Of a stretch of DNA of 40,084 bases, positions 1 through 7,654 are shown piece by piece. Numbering within the stretch: position 1 is the first letter of the stretch; every line of letters begins with the position of its first letter. The notes under the pieces were generated by a model. It saw only the letters and a program-made list of their open reading frames with translations, was not told the origin of the DNA and searched no databases. This DNA is from Gammaproteobacteria bacterium (GTDB taxonomy: Bacteria > Pseudomonadota > Gammaproteobacteria > Magnimaribacterales > AG-339-G14): NCBI GenBank assembly GCA_004213955.1, contig SGZL01000009.1, forward strand, positions 1-40,084, written 5' to 3'. The translations under genes were made by a program, and so were the position numbers.

Positions 1-566
1 TATTGCCTGGACATGGATTTCCCATTTATGGAAAAGAAAGGATTCAAGAAGCTCTGTCTACAACCTCTATGTTTTTAAAAACTATTGAAACCCAGACAGT
101 TGAATTAATGAATAAAGGCAAAAGACTTAATGAAATAATCCATACGGTAAAAATTCCTGATGAATTAATAAAATTGCCTTGGTTGAGACCTGTATATGAT
201 GATCCCGAATTCCTTATTCGTATGATTTGGCGGCGTTATGGAGGATGGTGGGACGGCGAATACGATCGCTTGCTACCAGCTAAAAGAAATGAAGAATCAA
301 AGGTTTGGATAGAATTAGTTGGCGGGATAGAACTAGTAATCGATAAAGCATTAGAAATGAGCTCTCAAGGTAAAGATAAAATTGCTGCTCACCTCATTGA
401 GACAGCCTTTTACGCTGACGAGACAAATGAAAGTGTGCACAAAGCTAGGAAAGCTATTTATGGAAATTTTTCAATAAAGCAAGATTCCTCTATGGCTAGA
501 AATATTCTTAATCATGCTAGTTTAGCCAGCGGTCAAAACAAACGAGATCTAGCTGAAAAGAACTAA
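1..566 (+). CDS. Alkyl-sulfatase-like metallo-beta-lactamase-fold hydrolase, C-terminal part
   Basis: The frame is open to the left edge, so only the C-terminal 187 or so residues are visible; the metal-binding domain lies outside. The visible part matches the dimerisation domain of linear primary alkyl sulfatases: a KLPWLRPVYDDPEF segment, then IWRRYGGWWDG and a following LLPA, the hallmark of that domain, then helical repeats (IELVIDKALEM, HLIETAFYADET). Family members hydrolyse alkyl sulfate esters or related substrates. Classical members carry an SCP2-like domain after the dimerisation domain; this protein stops soon after it, so it is a shorter variant whose substrate is uncertain. Its stop overlaps the convergent Trm112-like gene by 4 bp. 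Confidence 0.75.
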   Translation, partial: LPGHGFPIYGKERIQEALSTTSMFLKTIETQTVELMNKGKRLNEIIHTVKIPDELIKLPWLRPVYDDPEFLIRMIWRRYGGWWDGEYDRLLPAKRNEESKVWIELVGGIELVIDKALEMSSQGKDKIAAHLIETAFYADETNESVHKARKAIYGNFSIKQDSSMARNILNHASLASGQNKRDLAEKN

Positions 567-748
567 GAGTTCTCGGCTAATTCTTCAGGAGTTAAATCCC
601 TTGCTTCTTTTACTAAAAGAATTGGAATGCCATCATTGATTGGATAGGCTAATTTACTGTCAAAACAGAATAACTCTTCACCAACTAAAGTTAATTTTGC
701 TTTAGATTGAGGGCATACTAGTACTTCTAGTAATTTTTTATCTATCAT
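563..748 (-). CDS. Trm112-like (UPF0434 / YcaR) small protein
   Basis: 61 residues. The start (MIDKKLLEVLVCPQSKAKL) and the later segment AYPINDGIPILLVKEAR match the UPF0434/YcaR family, the bacterial Trm112-like zinc-ribbon-like proteins; in eukaryotes and archaea Trm112 activates methyltransferases, while the bacterial role is poorly defined. Where the family usually has a CPxC pair this protein reads CPQS, so the second cysteine is missing and zinc binding may be lost. It is the last gene of the minus-strand operon rnhA-dnaQ-gltX-hydrolase-trm112, and its start overlaps the hydrolase stop by 4 bp, which indicates translational coupling. Confidence 0.85.
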   Translation of the reverse strand: MIDKKLLEVLVCPQSKAKLTLVGEELFCFDSKLAYPINDGIPILLVKEARDLTPEELAENS

Positions 749-2088
749 TGATTGTACAAAAATCTTGTCATTGCAAAGGGACTGAAAGTTTGACCTACTC
801 TAGTTCCTCGAGTAGTTATGATCATTGGGGAGGTGACTGTAAAATTGCTTGTTCCTAAAGATCCAACTGTCATTTTTCTTTCAGTTGTGAGATCAAAAGC
901 TGGGTAGTATAAACTGTTTCTAGCCATTAATATTTTATTTTCAAAATCGATAAAAACATATTGTCCATCAAAACCTGCTAAATAGATAAATTTATTTACA
1001 AGAGGATCGGGAGAATTAATTCCAGCATTTCCACTTTGGATGTACCAGAATTTCAATCCATAACTTTGAAGGTCTTTTATTTGATTAATATAAGAAGAAG
1101 ACAAGATTCTTTCACTATTCCAAACCCCATCGTTAAGAAGTAACTGACCTATCTTTATAAAGTCTCTTGCTGTCATATCAATACAGCAATAGGTCAAGTA
1201 ATTACCATTATCTTGTCCGCCACTGGACGCATCCCTCCACCAATAAGCAGTAATATCTAATTTCGAAAAAAGATTCTTTTGAGCAAAATCTTCTATGTCT
1301 TGACCAGTAACCCGGTAAAATATTTCACCCAGAAGCATAGAGTCGCAATTTGAATAAAGATAATAAGCGTCTTGACTCTGGTAATTATAACTACCGTGTA
1401 ACTCCGTATTGAAATTTTGATTTATGCAACCAGTAAGTTGATTTGAAGCTACTGCGATATCTCCGCCACCGACGGATTGAGAAGCCGGTAAATCAAAACA
1501 ATTTCCAACTTCATCTGCCTCAGTAATATCGTAACATCCTTGATTAAGACCAGATCTCATATCCAATAGATTTTTAATTGTAATATTCCTTCTCTCGTCT
1601 GTAGTCCATTCATTTAAATAGTCAGAAGCTCTTGAATTAATTGACAGAAGTCCTTGCGTTTCAGCTATGCCAAATATTATGCTGGTAAAAGATTTACCCA
1701 TTGACCAACTAGTTACTAAAGAACCGGAATCTACTGCTCCCATTTTTTCTTCCAAGAAGGAATCTGTAAGTACCGGGCTTGCATTAATTAAGTTAGCTTT
1801 TTCTTCATCTGAAATAGATCGATACACTTCCCCGACAATTTTTTCATCTTTAACGATTATCGCCGATTGTGAATAATTGCCATTAAACATTGCATAATCT
1901 AATGCGTCTTGCACCGCAGATGAACGTAATCCAACACTTTCAGGTGAAGCTGTTTCCCAAGTATATGTATAGGCTGAAGTAGTTGGTTGAGAGATTTCTA
2001 AGTTAACTCCTCCTCCCCCACAACTAATAAAAGTAATGGCTGATAAAACAATTAAATTTTTAAAAACTTTTCTATTCGTTCTAAACAA
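745..2088 (-). CDS. Serine hydrolase lipoprotein, class C beta-lactamase / 6-aminohexanoate-dimer hydrolase type
   Basis: 447 residues. The start is TTG, supported by AGGA about 8 nt upstream; no better start lies nearby. The N-terminus is a basic stretch, a hydrophobic core (NLIVLSAITFIS) and a cysteine followed by glycines, which reads as a lipoprotein signal, so the protein probably sits in the periplasm or outer membrane. The penicillin-binding-protein fold motifs are present: SxxK as SMGK within TSWSMGKSFTS, YxN as YSN in LYSNCDSMLLG, and a late glycine-rich FDGQ segment in place of HxG/KTG. Such enzymes are esterases, amidases or peptidases; the substrate cannot be read here. The gene begins inside gltX (37-bp overlap) and overlaps the next gene by 4 bp. 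Confidence 0.8.
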   Translation of the reverse strand: MFRTNRKVFKNLIVLSAITFISCGGGGVNLEISQPTTSAYTYTWETASPESVGLRSSAVQDALDYAMFNGNYSQSAIIVKDEKIVGEVYRSISDEEKANLINASPVLTDSFLEEKMGAVDSGSLVTSWSMGKSFTSIIFGIAETQGLLSINSRASDYLNEWTTDERRNITIKNLLDMRSGLNQGCYDITEADEVGNCFDLPASQSVGGGDIAVASNQLTGCINQNFNTELHGSYNYQSQDAYYLYSNCDSMLLGEIFYRVTGQDIEDFAQKNLFSKLDITAYWWRDASSGGQDNGNYLTYCCIDMTARDFIKIGQLLLNDGVWNSERILSSSYINQIKDLQSYGLKFWYIQSGNAGINSPDPLVNKFIYLAGFDGQYVFIDFENKILMARNSLYYPAFDLTTERKMTVGSLGTSNFTVTSPMIITTRGTRVGQTFSPFAMTRFLYNQ

Positions 2089-3419
2089 TTCTCTTTTCCT
2101 AAAAGAAATATCAAGTCGGTTATGGATGGAGCTTTTGATTTTCCAGTTAATATCAATCTTAAAGGTTTCCCCAAAATAGGAAATTTTAGATTATTTTTTG
2201 ACAAAAAGTTATCTAAAAAAACTCCGATTAATAGTTTGTCATTAAAGTCTACTTCTTCAAGTTCTACTTTAAACTTTTCTAGTAAATCTTTGTCAATTTG
2301 TATTGATGTCAATAATTCTTCAGTTAATTTAGGGTCCTTATGAAAAAAAGTTAATTCATCAATAATTTGAATTATATTGTTTGAACTTTCACGAAGTAAA
2401 TCAATGATTTCTATCTTTTTTGGATTTTGATTAAATTTATCTGACAAAGAAAAATTCTTTTCTATGTAAGCATAGAGTGAATTTATGTCAGTTTCTTTTA
2501 AATAATGATTATTGTAAAAATCTAATAACTTTTGCGAAAATTTTGCGGCTGACGAATTTACGTTTTGAATATCAAAATACTTTATTAACTCTTCTTCTGA
2601 AAAAATCTCTTGTTCTTTATAGGTCCATCCAAGTTTAATTAAATAGTTCAACATAGCTTCCTTTAAATAACCCATTTTTTTGTATTCATTTATATCTAGG
2701 GCACCATCACGTTTCGAAAGTCTTTTTCCATCGGATGACAAAACCATCGGAAGGTGGGCGTATTCAGGAATGTCAGTCTCGAGGGCTTTTAAAATATTTA
2801 TTTGTTTAAGAGTATTAGTAATATGATCATCGCCTCTAATAACGGTAGTAATTTCCATTTCTATGTCGTCTACAGCAGCACAAAAATTATACGTTGGAGA
2901 ACCATCTGATCTGATGATTATGAAATCATCTAATTCTTTATTATTAATAGAAATTTTTTTAAGGATTTTATCCTCAAAAGAAGTTTCTCCTGCCAAGGGC
3001 ATTTTGAATCGTATGACATTTCCTTTTTCATGAGGAAGATTTAAATCTCTACTAAAACCGTCGTATCGAGGTTGTTGTTTATTTTGTTGTTGAATTTTCC
3101 TAATCTCTTCTAACCTTTCCGGCGAAACGTTACAAGAATATGCTAGACCTTTGTTCAAGAGATCAAGGGCAATTTCTTTATGCTTTGCTTGACGATTACT
3201 CTGAAATAAAGGTTCTTCATCAGCTTCTATGCCAAGCCAAGAAAGACTTGAAAGAATTGAATCCACATACTCCTGTTTGGATCTTTCTTTGTCCGTGTCT
3301 TCAAATCTTATTAAAAATTTACCATTTTGAGCTTTAGCATGAAGCCAAGCAAAGATAGCTGTTCTTGCGCCGCCTATATGTAAATGACCAGTTGGACTTG
3401 GAGCAAATCTAGTTCTCAT
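2052..3419 (-). CDS. gltX: Glutamyl-tRNA synthetase
   Basis: 455 residues, close to the usual length. It charges tRNA-Glu with glutamate in the cytoplasm. The class I HIGH motif appears as PSPTGHLHIGGAR at the N-terminus, and the KMSKS equivalent as GKRLSKRDG near residue 240. Between them are the expected FEDTDKERS and IIRSDGSPTYNF segments, and the C-terminal helical anticodon-binding part is complete. The start ATG lies inside dnaQ (11-bp overlap), and the serine hydrolase starts 37 bp before the gltX stop, so the gene is embedded in a tightly overlapping operon and is probably translated by coupling. Confidence 0.97.
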   Translation of the reverse strand: MRTRFAPSPTGHLHIGGARTAIFAWLHAKAQNGKFLIRFEDTDKERSKQEYVDSILSSLSWLGIEADEEPLFQSNRQAKHKEIALDLLNKGLAYSCNVSPERLEEIRKIQQQNKQQPRYDGFSRDLNLPHEKGNVIRFKMPLAGETSFEDKILKKISINNKELDDFIIIRSDGSPTYNFCAAVDDIEMEITTVIRGDDHITNTLKQINILKALETDIPEYAHLPMVLSSDGKRLSKRDGALDINEYKKMGYLKEAMLNYLIKLGWTYKEQEIFSEEELIKYFDIQNVNSSAAKFSQKLLDFYNNHYLKETDINSLYAYIEKNFSLSDKFNQNPKKIEIIDLLRESSNNIIQIIDELTFFHKDPKLTEELLTSIQIDKDLLEKFKVELEEVDFNDKLLIGVFLDNFLSKNNLKFPILGKPLRLILTGKSKAPSITDLIFLLGKENCLERIEKFLKI

Positions 3420-4083
3420 TTTTATTTATTGATAATAAATATTCTTGATGAAGATTATTTTCCTCTTCAGTTGCTTTAATTCTAACAAGAGGTTTTGATT
3501 CATTAGTTTTTAACGCTTGGTTATTATTATAACTTTGTTGTGAAGGTGAAAACTTTAAGTCCGTTTGACCTCCAGTCATAGATAAATAAACTTCTCCTAA
3601 AATTTTAGAATCTACTAAAGCGCCATGATAGGAACGATCGTAACCTTGAACGTTATATCTATCTGTAAGAACTTCTAGACTATTTCTTTGTCCTGGATGG
3701 ATTTGCCTTGCCATCAACAAAGTGTCTGTAATTTTCCCAGCATGGTCTTCTACTCTGTCTGGAATATCGTTAAGAGCTAATTCATTGTTTATAAAACCTA
3801 AATCAAACTCAGCATTATGTATTAACAATTCTGCGCCTTTAATAAACTTTAATAAGTCTAGATAGATATCAATAAATAAAGGTTTGTCTGAAAGAAACTC
3901 TTGAGATAATCCATGAACTTTTACTGCACCAGGATCAATATTACGATTAGGGTTTACATAAGATTGAAACTCTCTACCCGTAAACTTTCTATTCTCTATT
4001 TCTACACAAGCTATTTCTATAAGTTTATGGCCTGACTTGTAATCCAAACCAGTAGTCTCTGTATCAAGGAAAATCTGTTTCAT
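3409..4083 (-). CDS. dnaQ: DNA polymerase III epsilon subunit (3'-5' proofreading exonuclease)
   Basis: 224 residues. This is the proofreading exonuclease of the replicase. ExoI motif DTETTGLD is at residues 7-14, ExoII is in HNAEFDLGFIN, and the ExoIIIepsilon HxAxxD motif is HGALVDSKIL. The C-terminal tail is low in complexity and may carry the polymerase-contacting segment, as in other DnaQ proteins. It overlaps rnhA by 4 bp (ATGA) and gltX by 11 bp. The rnhA-dnaQ pairing is a frequent gammaproteobacterial neighbourhood, although in many relatives the two genes are divergent; here they are co-oriented. Confidence 0.95.
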   Translation of the reverse strand: MKQIFLDTETTGLDYKSGHKLIEIACVEIENRKFTGREFQSYVNPNRNIDPGAVKVHGLSQEFLSDKPLFIDIYLDLLKFIKGAELLIHNAEFDLGFINNELALNDIPDRVEDHAGKITDTLLMARQIHPGQRNSLEVLTDRYNVQGYDRSYHGALVDSKILGEVYLSMTGGQTDLKFSPSQQSYNNNQALKTNESKPLVRIKATEEENNLHQEYLLSINKNEN

Positions 4084-4517
4084 GACGATATTTTATCGAT
4101 GCCTAAATTTGCTAATGCATCAGCTTTTTCATTTCCTGGGTGACCGCTGTGTCCTTTTACCCAATTCCATTGAATGTTGTGAAAGCTATTAAGCGAGTCT
4201 AGAGATTTCCATAATTCAGAATTTTTTACTGGTTTTTTGCTTGCAGTCTTCCATCCATTAATTTTCCATCTCTTAATGTAATTGGTTATACCATCCATGA
4301 CATATTTTGAGTCGGTATATATTATTGCATCTATTTTATTGTCAAAATGTTCTAAGGACTTAATCACTGCCATTAATTCCATTTGGTTATTAGTAGTTTC
4401 TTTTTTTCCGCCGCTGAGCTCAATTTGTTCATCTTCTAATACTATCAATGCGCCCCAACCCCCGGGTCCTGGATTGCCCTTGCAAGCGCCATCTGTGTAA
4501 ATATTTATTTTTTTCAT
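4080..4517 (-). CDS. rnhA: Ribonuclease HI
   Basis: 145 residues. It degrades the RNA strand of RNA-DNA hybrids. The catalytic acidic residues are visible: D in YTDGACKGNPGPGGWG, E in NNQMELMAV, D in YTDSKYVMDGI, and the final H and D in VKGHSGHPGNEKADALA. It is the first gene of the five-gene minus-strand operon. The promoter must lie in the 45-bp gap shared with the divergent gloB. Confidence 0.97.
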   Translation of the reverse strand: MKKINIYTDGACKGNPGPGGWGALIVLEDEQIELSGGKKETTNNQMELMAVIKSLEHFDNKIDAIIYTDSKYVMDGITNYIKRWKINGWKTASKKPVKNSELWKSLDSLNSFHNIQWNWVKGHSGHPGNEKADALANLGIDKISS

Positions 4518-4562
4518 TTTATTCTGTTAACGAAATGCTCAGCCTAATGATAAAATTAGCCT

Positions 4563-5330
4563 GTGATTGAGGTAACTCCATTAAAAGCATTTACTGATAA
4601 TTATATCTGGGCTTTAGTCAGTAAAGAATCAGTTTATGTAGTTGATCCAGGTGATCCTAATCCTGTATTGGATTTTCTGAGTGAAAATAATTTCATTTTA
4701 GAGGGAATACTTATCACTCATCATCATTACGATCATACCGGTGGAATAAAAACTTTAGCTGACAGATACGATGTTCCGGTTTATGGTCCCGTTAACGACA
4801 GTATAGAAGGCATTACTCATGAACTTCGAGAGAATGATTGCATATCAATATTCAATCAAGATTTTAAAATTTTTGAAGTTCCAGGACATACTTTAGATCA
4901 CATAGCTTATTACTCGGATGCTGATCAGAAGTTATTGTTTTGTGGCGATACTCTTTTTTCTGGAGGTTGTGGCAGACTCTTTGAGGGAACTCCTGCACAA
5001 ATGCATGATTCTCTTCAAAAGCTAAAATCTCTGTCTCCTGAAACATTAGTTTATTGTACTCATGAATACACCGAAAATAATTTGAATTTTGCAGTTGTTG
5101 TTAATAATGAAAATGAATATTTAAAAAATTATTATTCAGAGGTAAAAATTAAAAGAAAAAATGATGAAATTACCTTGCCATCGTCTATTCAAAAAGAACT
5201 TAAAATCAACCCTTTCCTAAGACTTACAGATGAAAACATTATTTCAAACGCAAGCGACTTCTCTTCTATTGATATCAATAAGGAAGTAGATACTCTTACC
5301 GCAATAAGAGAATGGAAAGACAATTTCTAA
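4563..5330 (+). CDS. gloB: Hydroxyacylglutathione hydrolase (glyoxalase II)
   Basis: 255 residues with a GTG start. It hydrolyses S-lactoylglutathione to lactate and glutathione, the second step of methylglyoxal detoxification. The dinuclear metal site motif THHHYDHTGG is at residues 52-61. Further ligands are in the PGHTLDHIAYY segment, the FCGDTLFSGGCGRLFEGT segment (bridging Asp) and YCTHEYTENN. The C-terminal glutathione-binding helices are retained. It is divergent from rnhA, and its TAA stop overlaps the mltD start as TAATG. Confidence 0.95.
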   Translation: MIEVTPLKAFTDNYIWALVSKESVYVVDPGDPNPVLDFLSENNFILEGILITHHHYDHTGGIKTLADRYDVPVYGPVNDSIEGITHELRENDCISIFNQDFKIFEVPGHTLDHIAYYSDADQKLLFCGDTLFSGGCGRLFEGTPAQMHDSLQKLKSLSPETLVYCTHEYTENNLNFAVVVNNENEYLKNYYSEVKIKRKNDEITLPSSIQKELKINPFLRLTDENIISNASDFSSIDINKEVDTLTAIREWKDNF

Positions 5331-6736
5331 TGAAATTTTACTTACTTTTTTTAATAATCGCTTCATATCAATTATTTGGCCAAACTGTCAGATCAAGTGA
5401 ATCATTGTGGGATCAAATTCGTTTAAATAGTAATCTCCAATATGATTCAGATAGATTGGAAATAAAAAAAGCTGCTGATAAATACATAAGTAACCAATAT
5501 CTAATTAATAGACTTTCAAAAAATGGCCAAAGATATCTTTATTACACAGTCAAAGAAGGATTAAGAAAAAATCTGCCTGTAGAGTTAAGTTTAATTCCGT
5601 TTGTCGAAAGTCAATTTGATCCTTATGCAAGATCTGCCACAGGAGCTTCTGGGATATGGCAATTCATTCCAAGTACTGCTAAAGAAAATGGCCTAAAGAA
5701 GAATTGGTGGTATGACGGCCGAAGAGATATAGTTGCCTCTACGGAAGCGGCCTATGGATTTTTAACTAAACTCTATGAAAGATACGGAGATTGGTTAATA
5801 GCTATCGCTGCATACAATGCCGGTCCTTCCAGAATAAGAAAAGAAATTGAAAAGAATAAGAAGAAAGGCTTGCCCACAGATTTTTGGTCTCTAAATCTTC
5901 CAAGAGAAACAAGAGCCTATGTACCAAAGATACTAGCGATAGTTGAAGTAATTAGAAATCCCGATAAATTTAATATTAAGCTTCCCTTTTTGCCAAATCG
6001 TCCTTACTTCAGGATTATTGAGCTACCCTCTCAAGTTGATTTAATGCAGGTATCAAATTTATCGGGAGTAAATCTTGAGCTAATTTACGAATTAAATCCT
6101 GGCTTTAATCAATGGGCAACTGATCCTAACGGCCCATTTCATGTTTTACTTCCAGTAGGTATTGCAGATAGATTTCAAATAATCTTAGAAGATATTGACC
6201 CTAACGAATTAGTTCAATGGGATAAATATTTGGTTAGACGTGGGGATACGTTAACCTCTATTGCAGAAAAATATCTTATTGATTTTGAACTTTTGAAAGA
6301 GATAAATGGCCTTAAAGACAATACGATCTATGAATCAGAAGAATTAATTGTTCCAAGAGGTCCGAGTTGGATTAAAGACTATTTAAATAGACCCGATGTT
6401 TATTATGTTCAAAGTGGAGATAGTTTATGGTCAATTTCAAAAAAGTTTGAGGTTACAATTAGAGATCTTTCTATATGGAATGATTTAAATCCTTCAAACT
6501 TTTTGCTTACTGGATCAAAAATACTAATTTATCCTAAGTATTTAAAACCTAGACCCTTACCTAAAGTTAATCGAAATGATATTGCTTATCCAGTCAAGAC
6601 TGGAGACACCATAAATAAAATATCTCTTAAATTTGGTATCACTAAAGATTGGATTTTGAAATGGAATAATATTGAGGACGAAAGCTTAATATATCCTGGT
6701 GAAATTCTTAATTTAAATCTTTCTGAGTTGAATTAA
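5330..6736 (+). CDS. mltD: Membrane-bound lytic murein transglycosylase D with three LysM domains
   Basis: I choose the ATG at 5330, six codons inside the longest frame, because it begins directly with a signal peptide (MKFYLLFLIIASYQLFGQ) and has GGAAAG upstream; this gives 468 residues. The protein cleaves peptidoglycan glycan strands with formation of 1,6-anhydro-muramic ends. The SLT domain has the catalytic Glu at about residue 93 (FVESQFDPYA), ASGIWQFIPSTA and AAYNAGPSRI. Three LysM peptidoglycan-binding repeats follow, at about 300-345, 358-403 and 416-462 (VRRGDTLTSIAEK, VQSGDSLWSISKK, VKTGDTINKISLK). No lipobox cysteine follows the signal, so it is probably periplasmic. Its 3' end overlaps convergent glk by 29 bp. 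Confidence 0.92.
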   Translation: MKFYLLFLIIASYQLFGQTVRSSESLWDQIRLNSNLQYDSDRLEIKKAADKYISNQYLINRLSKNGQRYLYYTVKEGLRKNLPVELSLIPFVESQFDPYARSATGASGIWQFIPSTAKENGLKKNWWYDGRRDIVASTEAAYGFLTKLYERYGDWLIAIAAYNAGPSRIRKEIEKNKKKGLPTDFWSLNLPRETRAYVPKILAIVEVIRNPDKFNIKLPFLPNRPYFRIIELPSQVDLMQVSNLSGVNLELIYELNPGFNQWATDPNGPFHVLLPVGIADRFQIILEDIDPNELVQWDKYLVRRGDTLTSIAEKYLIDFELLKEINGLKDNTIYESEELIVPRGPSWIKDYLNRPDVYYVQSGDSLWSISKKFEVTIRDLSIWNDLNPSNFLLTGSKILIYPKYLKPRPLPKVNRNDIAYPVKTGDTINKISLKFGITKDWILKWNNIEDESLIYPGEILNLNLSELN

Positions 6737-7637
6737 AATAGTTTAAACAACCATAAAGCGCTAAATTCTTCTTGGTTACAATATTTATTGGAGTGGATTT
6801 TAATATCTCTAATTGAGGGTTTTTTATATTGGATAGATATTGTTTTTTAAATTTTTCTTTGTCAATAAAATTAATCAGTGTTCTCATGATACTACCCGCC
6901 AGAAAGATTCCTTTTCCCGGCTGGAATGTAAGCGTTAGTTGAGACAATAATATAGCGAGCCGGTTAATAAGATCTTCGATGATTTCTATAGAAATTAAGT
7001 CTCCATTATCTGCTAACTTAAAAATTTCTTCTGAACTTAATTTTTTATTTTGTTTTATTTCGTAAATCTTTGAAATTCCTGGTCCAGATACAACGTCTTC
7101 AATTTTAGTGAATTGATTTGTTGAAAATAACTCATCTCCGATTAATTCTTTTACTCCAAGACTTAAATTTCCAACCTCTGTAGATTGGGCAAATTTATTA
7201 TCAATTAAAAAAGAAACTCCAAGACCTGTTCCAGGCCCAAAAAATAACACATTATTATTATAAGAATTATTTTCTAAATTAATTAGATTAACGAAATCGT
7301 CGTTCTTTAAACTTGGATAACTATACGCAACAGCTTCCCAATCGTTTAAAATTAGACAATTTTTTAAATTAAATTTTTGTTTAAGCTTTTCTGTATCAAT
7401 TTTTAAAGTTCTATTGGTCATTCCTATCGACCCATATAATTTCGGACCAGCAATTGAAAATACTAAATTATTTATCTGATTTTTATTATCAGCTAAGACA
7501 TCTTTAAAAAAATGATCCAATTCTTCGTCATTATTAAGCTTTTTTTTGGTTACTAAATCAATTTCGTTATTTTCATTACTTAGAACTGTAAAACGTAAAT
7601 GAGTACCGCCAAGATCGATTAGAAGAATTTTTTCCAT
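6708..7637 (-). CDS. glk: Glucokinase
   Basis: 309 residues. It phosphorylates glucose with ATP. The N-terminal phosphate-binding segment LLIDLGGTHLRFTV, the sugar-binding LNDWEAVAYS, the GPGTGLGVSF loop, a Glu-containing STEVGNLSLG segment (EGGH region of E. coli Glk) and the GIFLAGSIMRTL adenosine motif all fit the proteobacterial Glk family. It starts 17 bp after the stop of the upstream TonB-dependent receptor in the same orientation, so the two are probably co-transcribed. This hints that the receptor imports a glucose-containing compound (inference). The 3' end overlaps mltD by 29 bp. Confidence 0.88.
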   Translation of the reverse strand: MEKILLIDLGGTHLRFTVLSNENNEIDLVTKKKLNNDEELDHFFKDVLADNKNQINNLVFSIAGPKLYGSIGMTNRTLKIDTEKLKQKFNLKNCLILNDWEAVAYSYPSLKNDDFVNLINLENNSYNNNVLFFGPGTGLGVSFLIDNKFAQSTEVGNLSLGVKELIGDELFSTNQFTKIEDVVSGPGISKIYEIKQNKKLSSEEIFKLADNGDLISIEIIEDLINRLAILLSQLTLTFQPGKGIFLAGSIMRTLINFIDKEKFKKQYLSNIKNPQLEILKSTPINIVTKKNLALYGCLNYFNSTQKDLN

Positions 7638-7654
7638 TTAATCTTCTGAACTAA

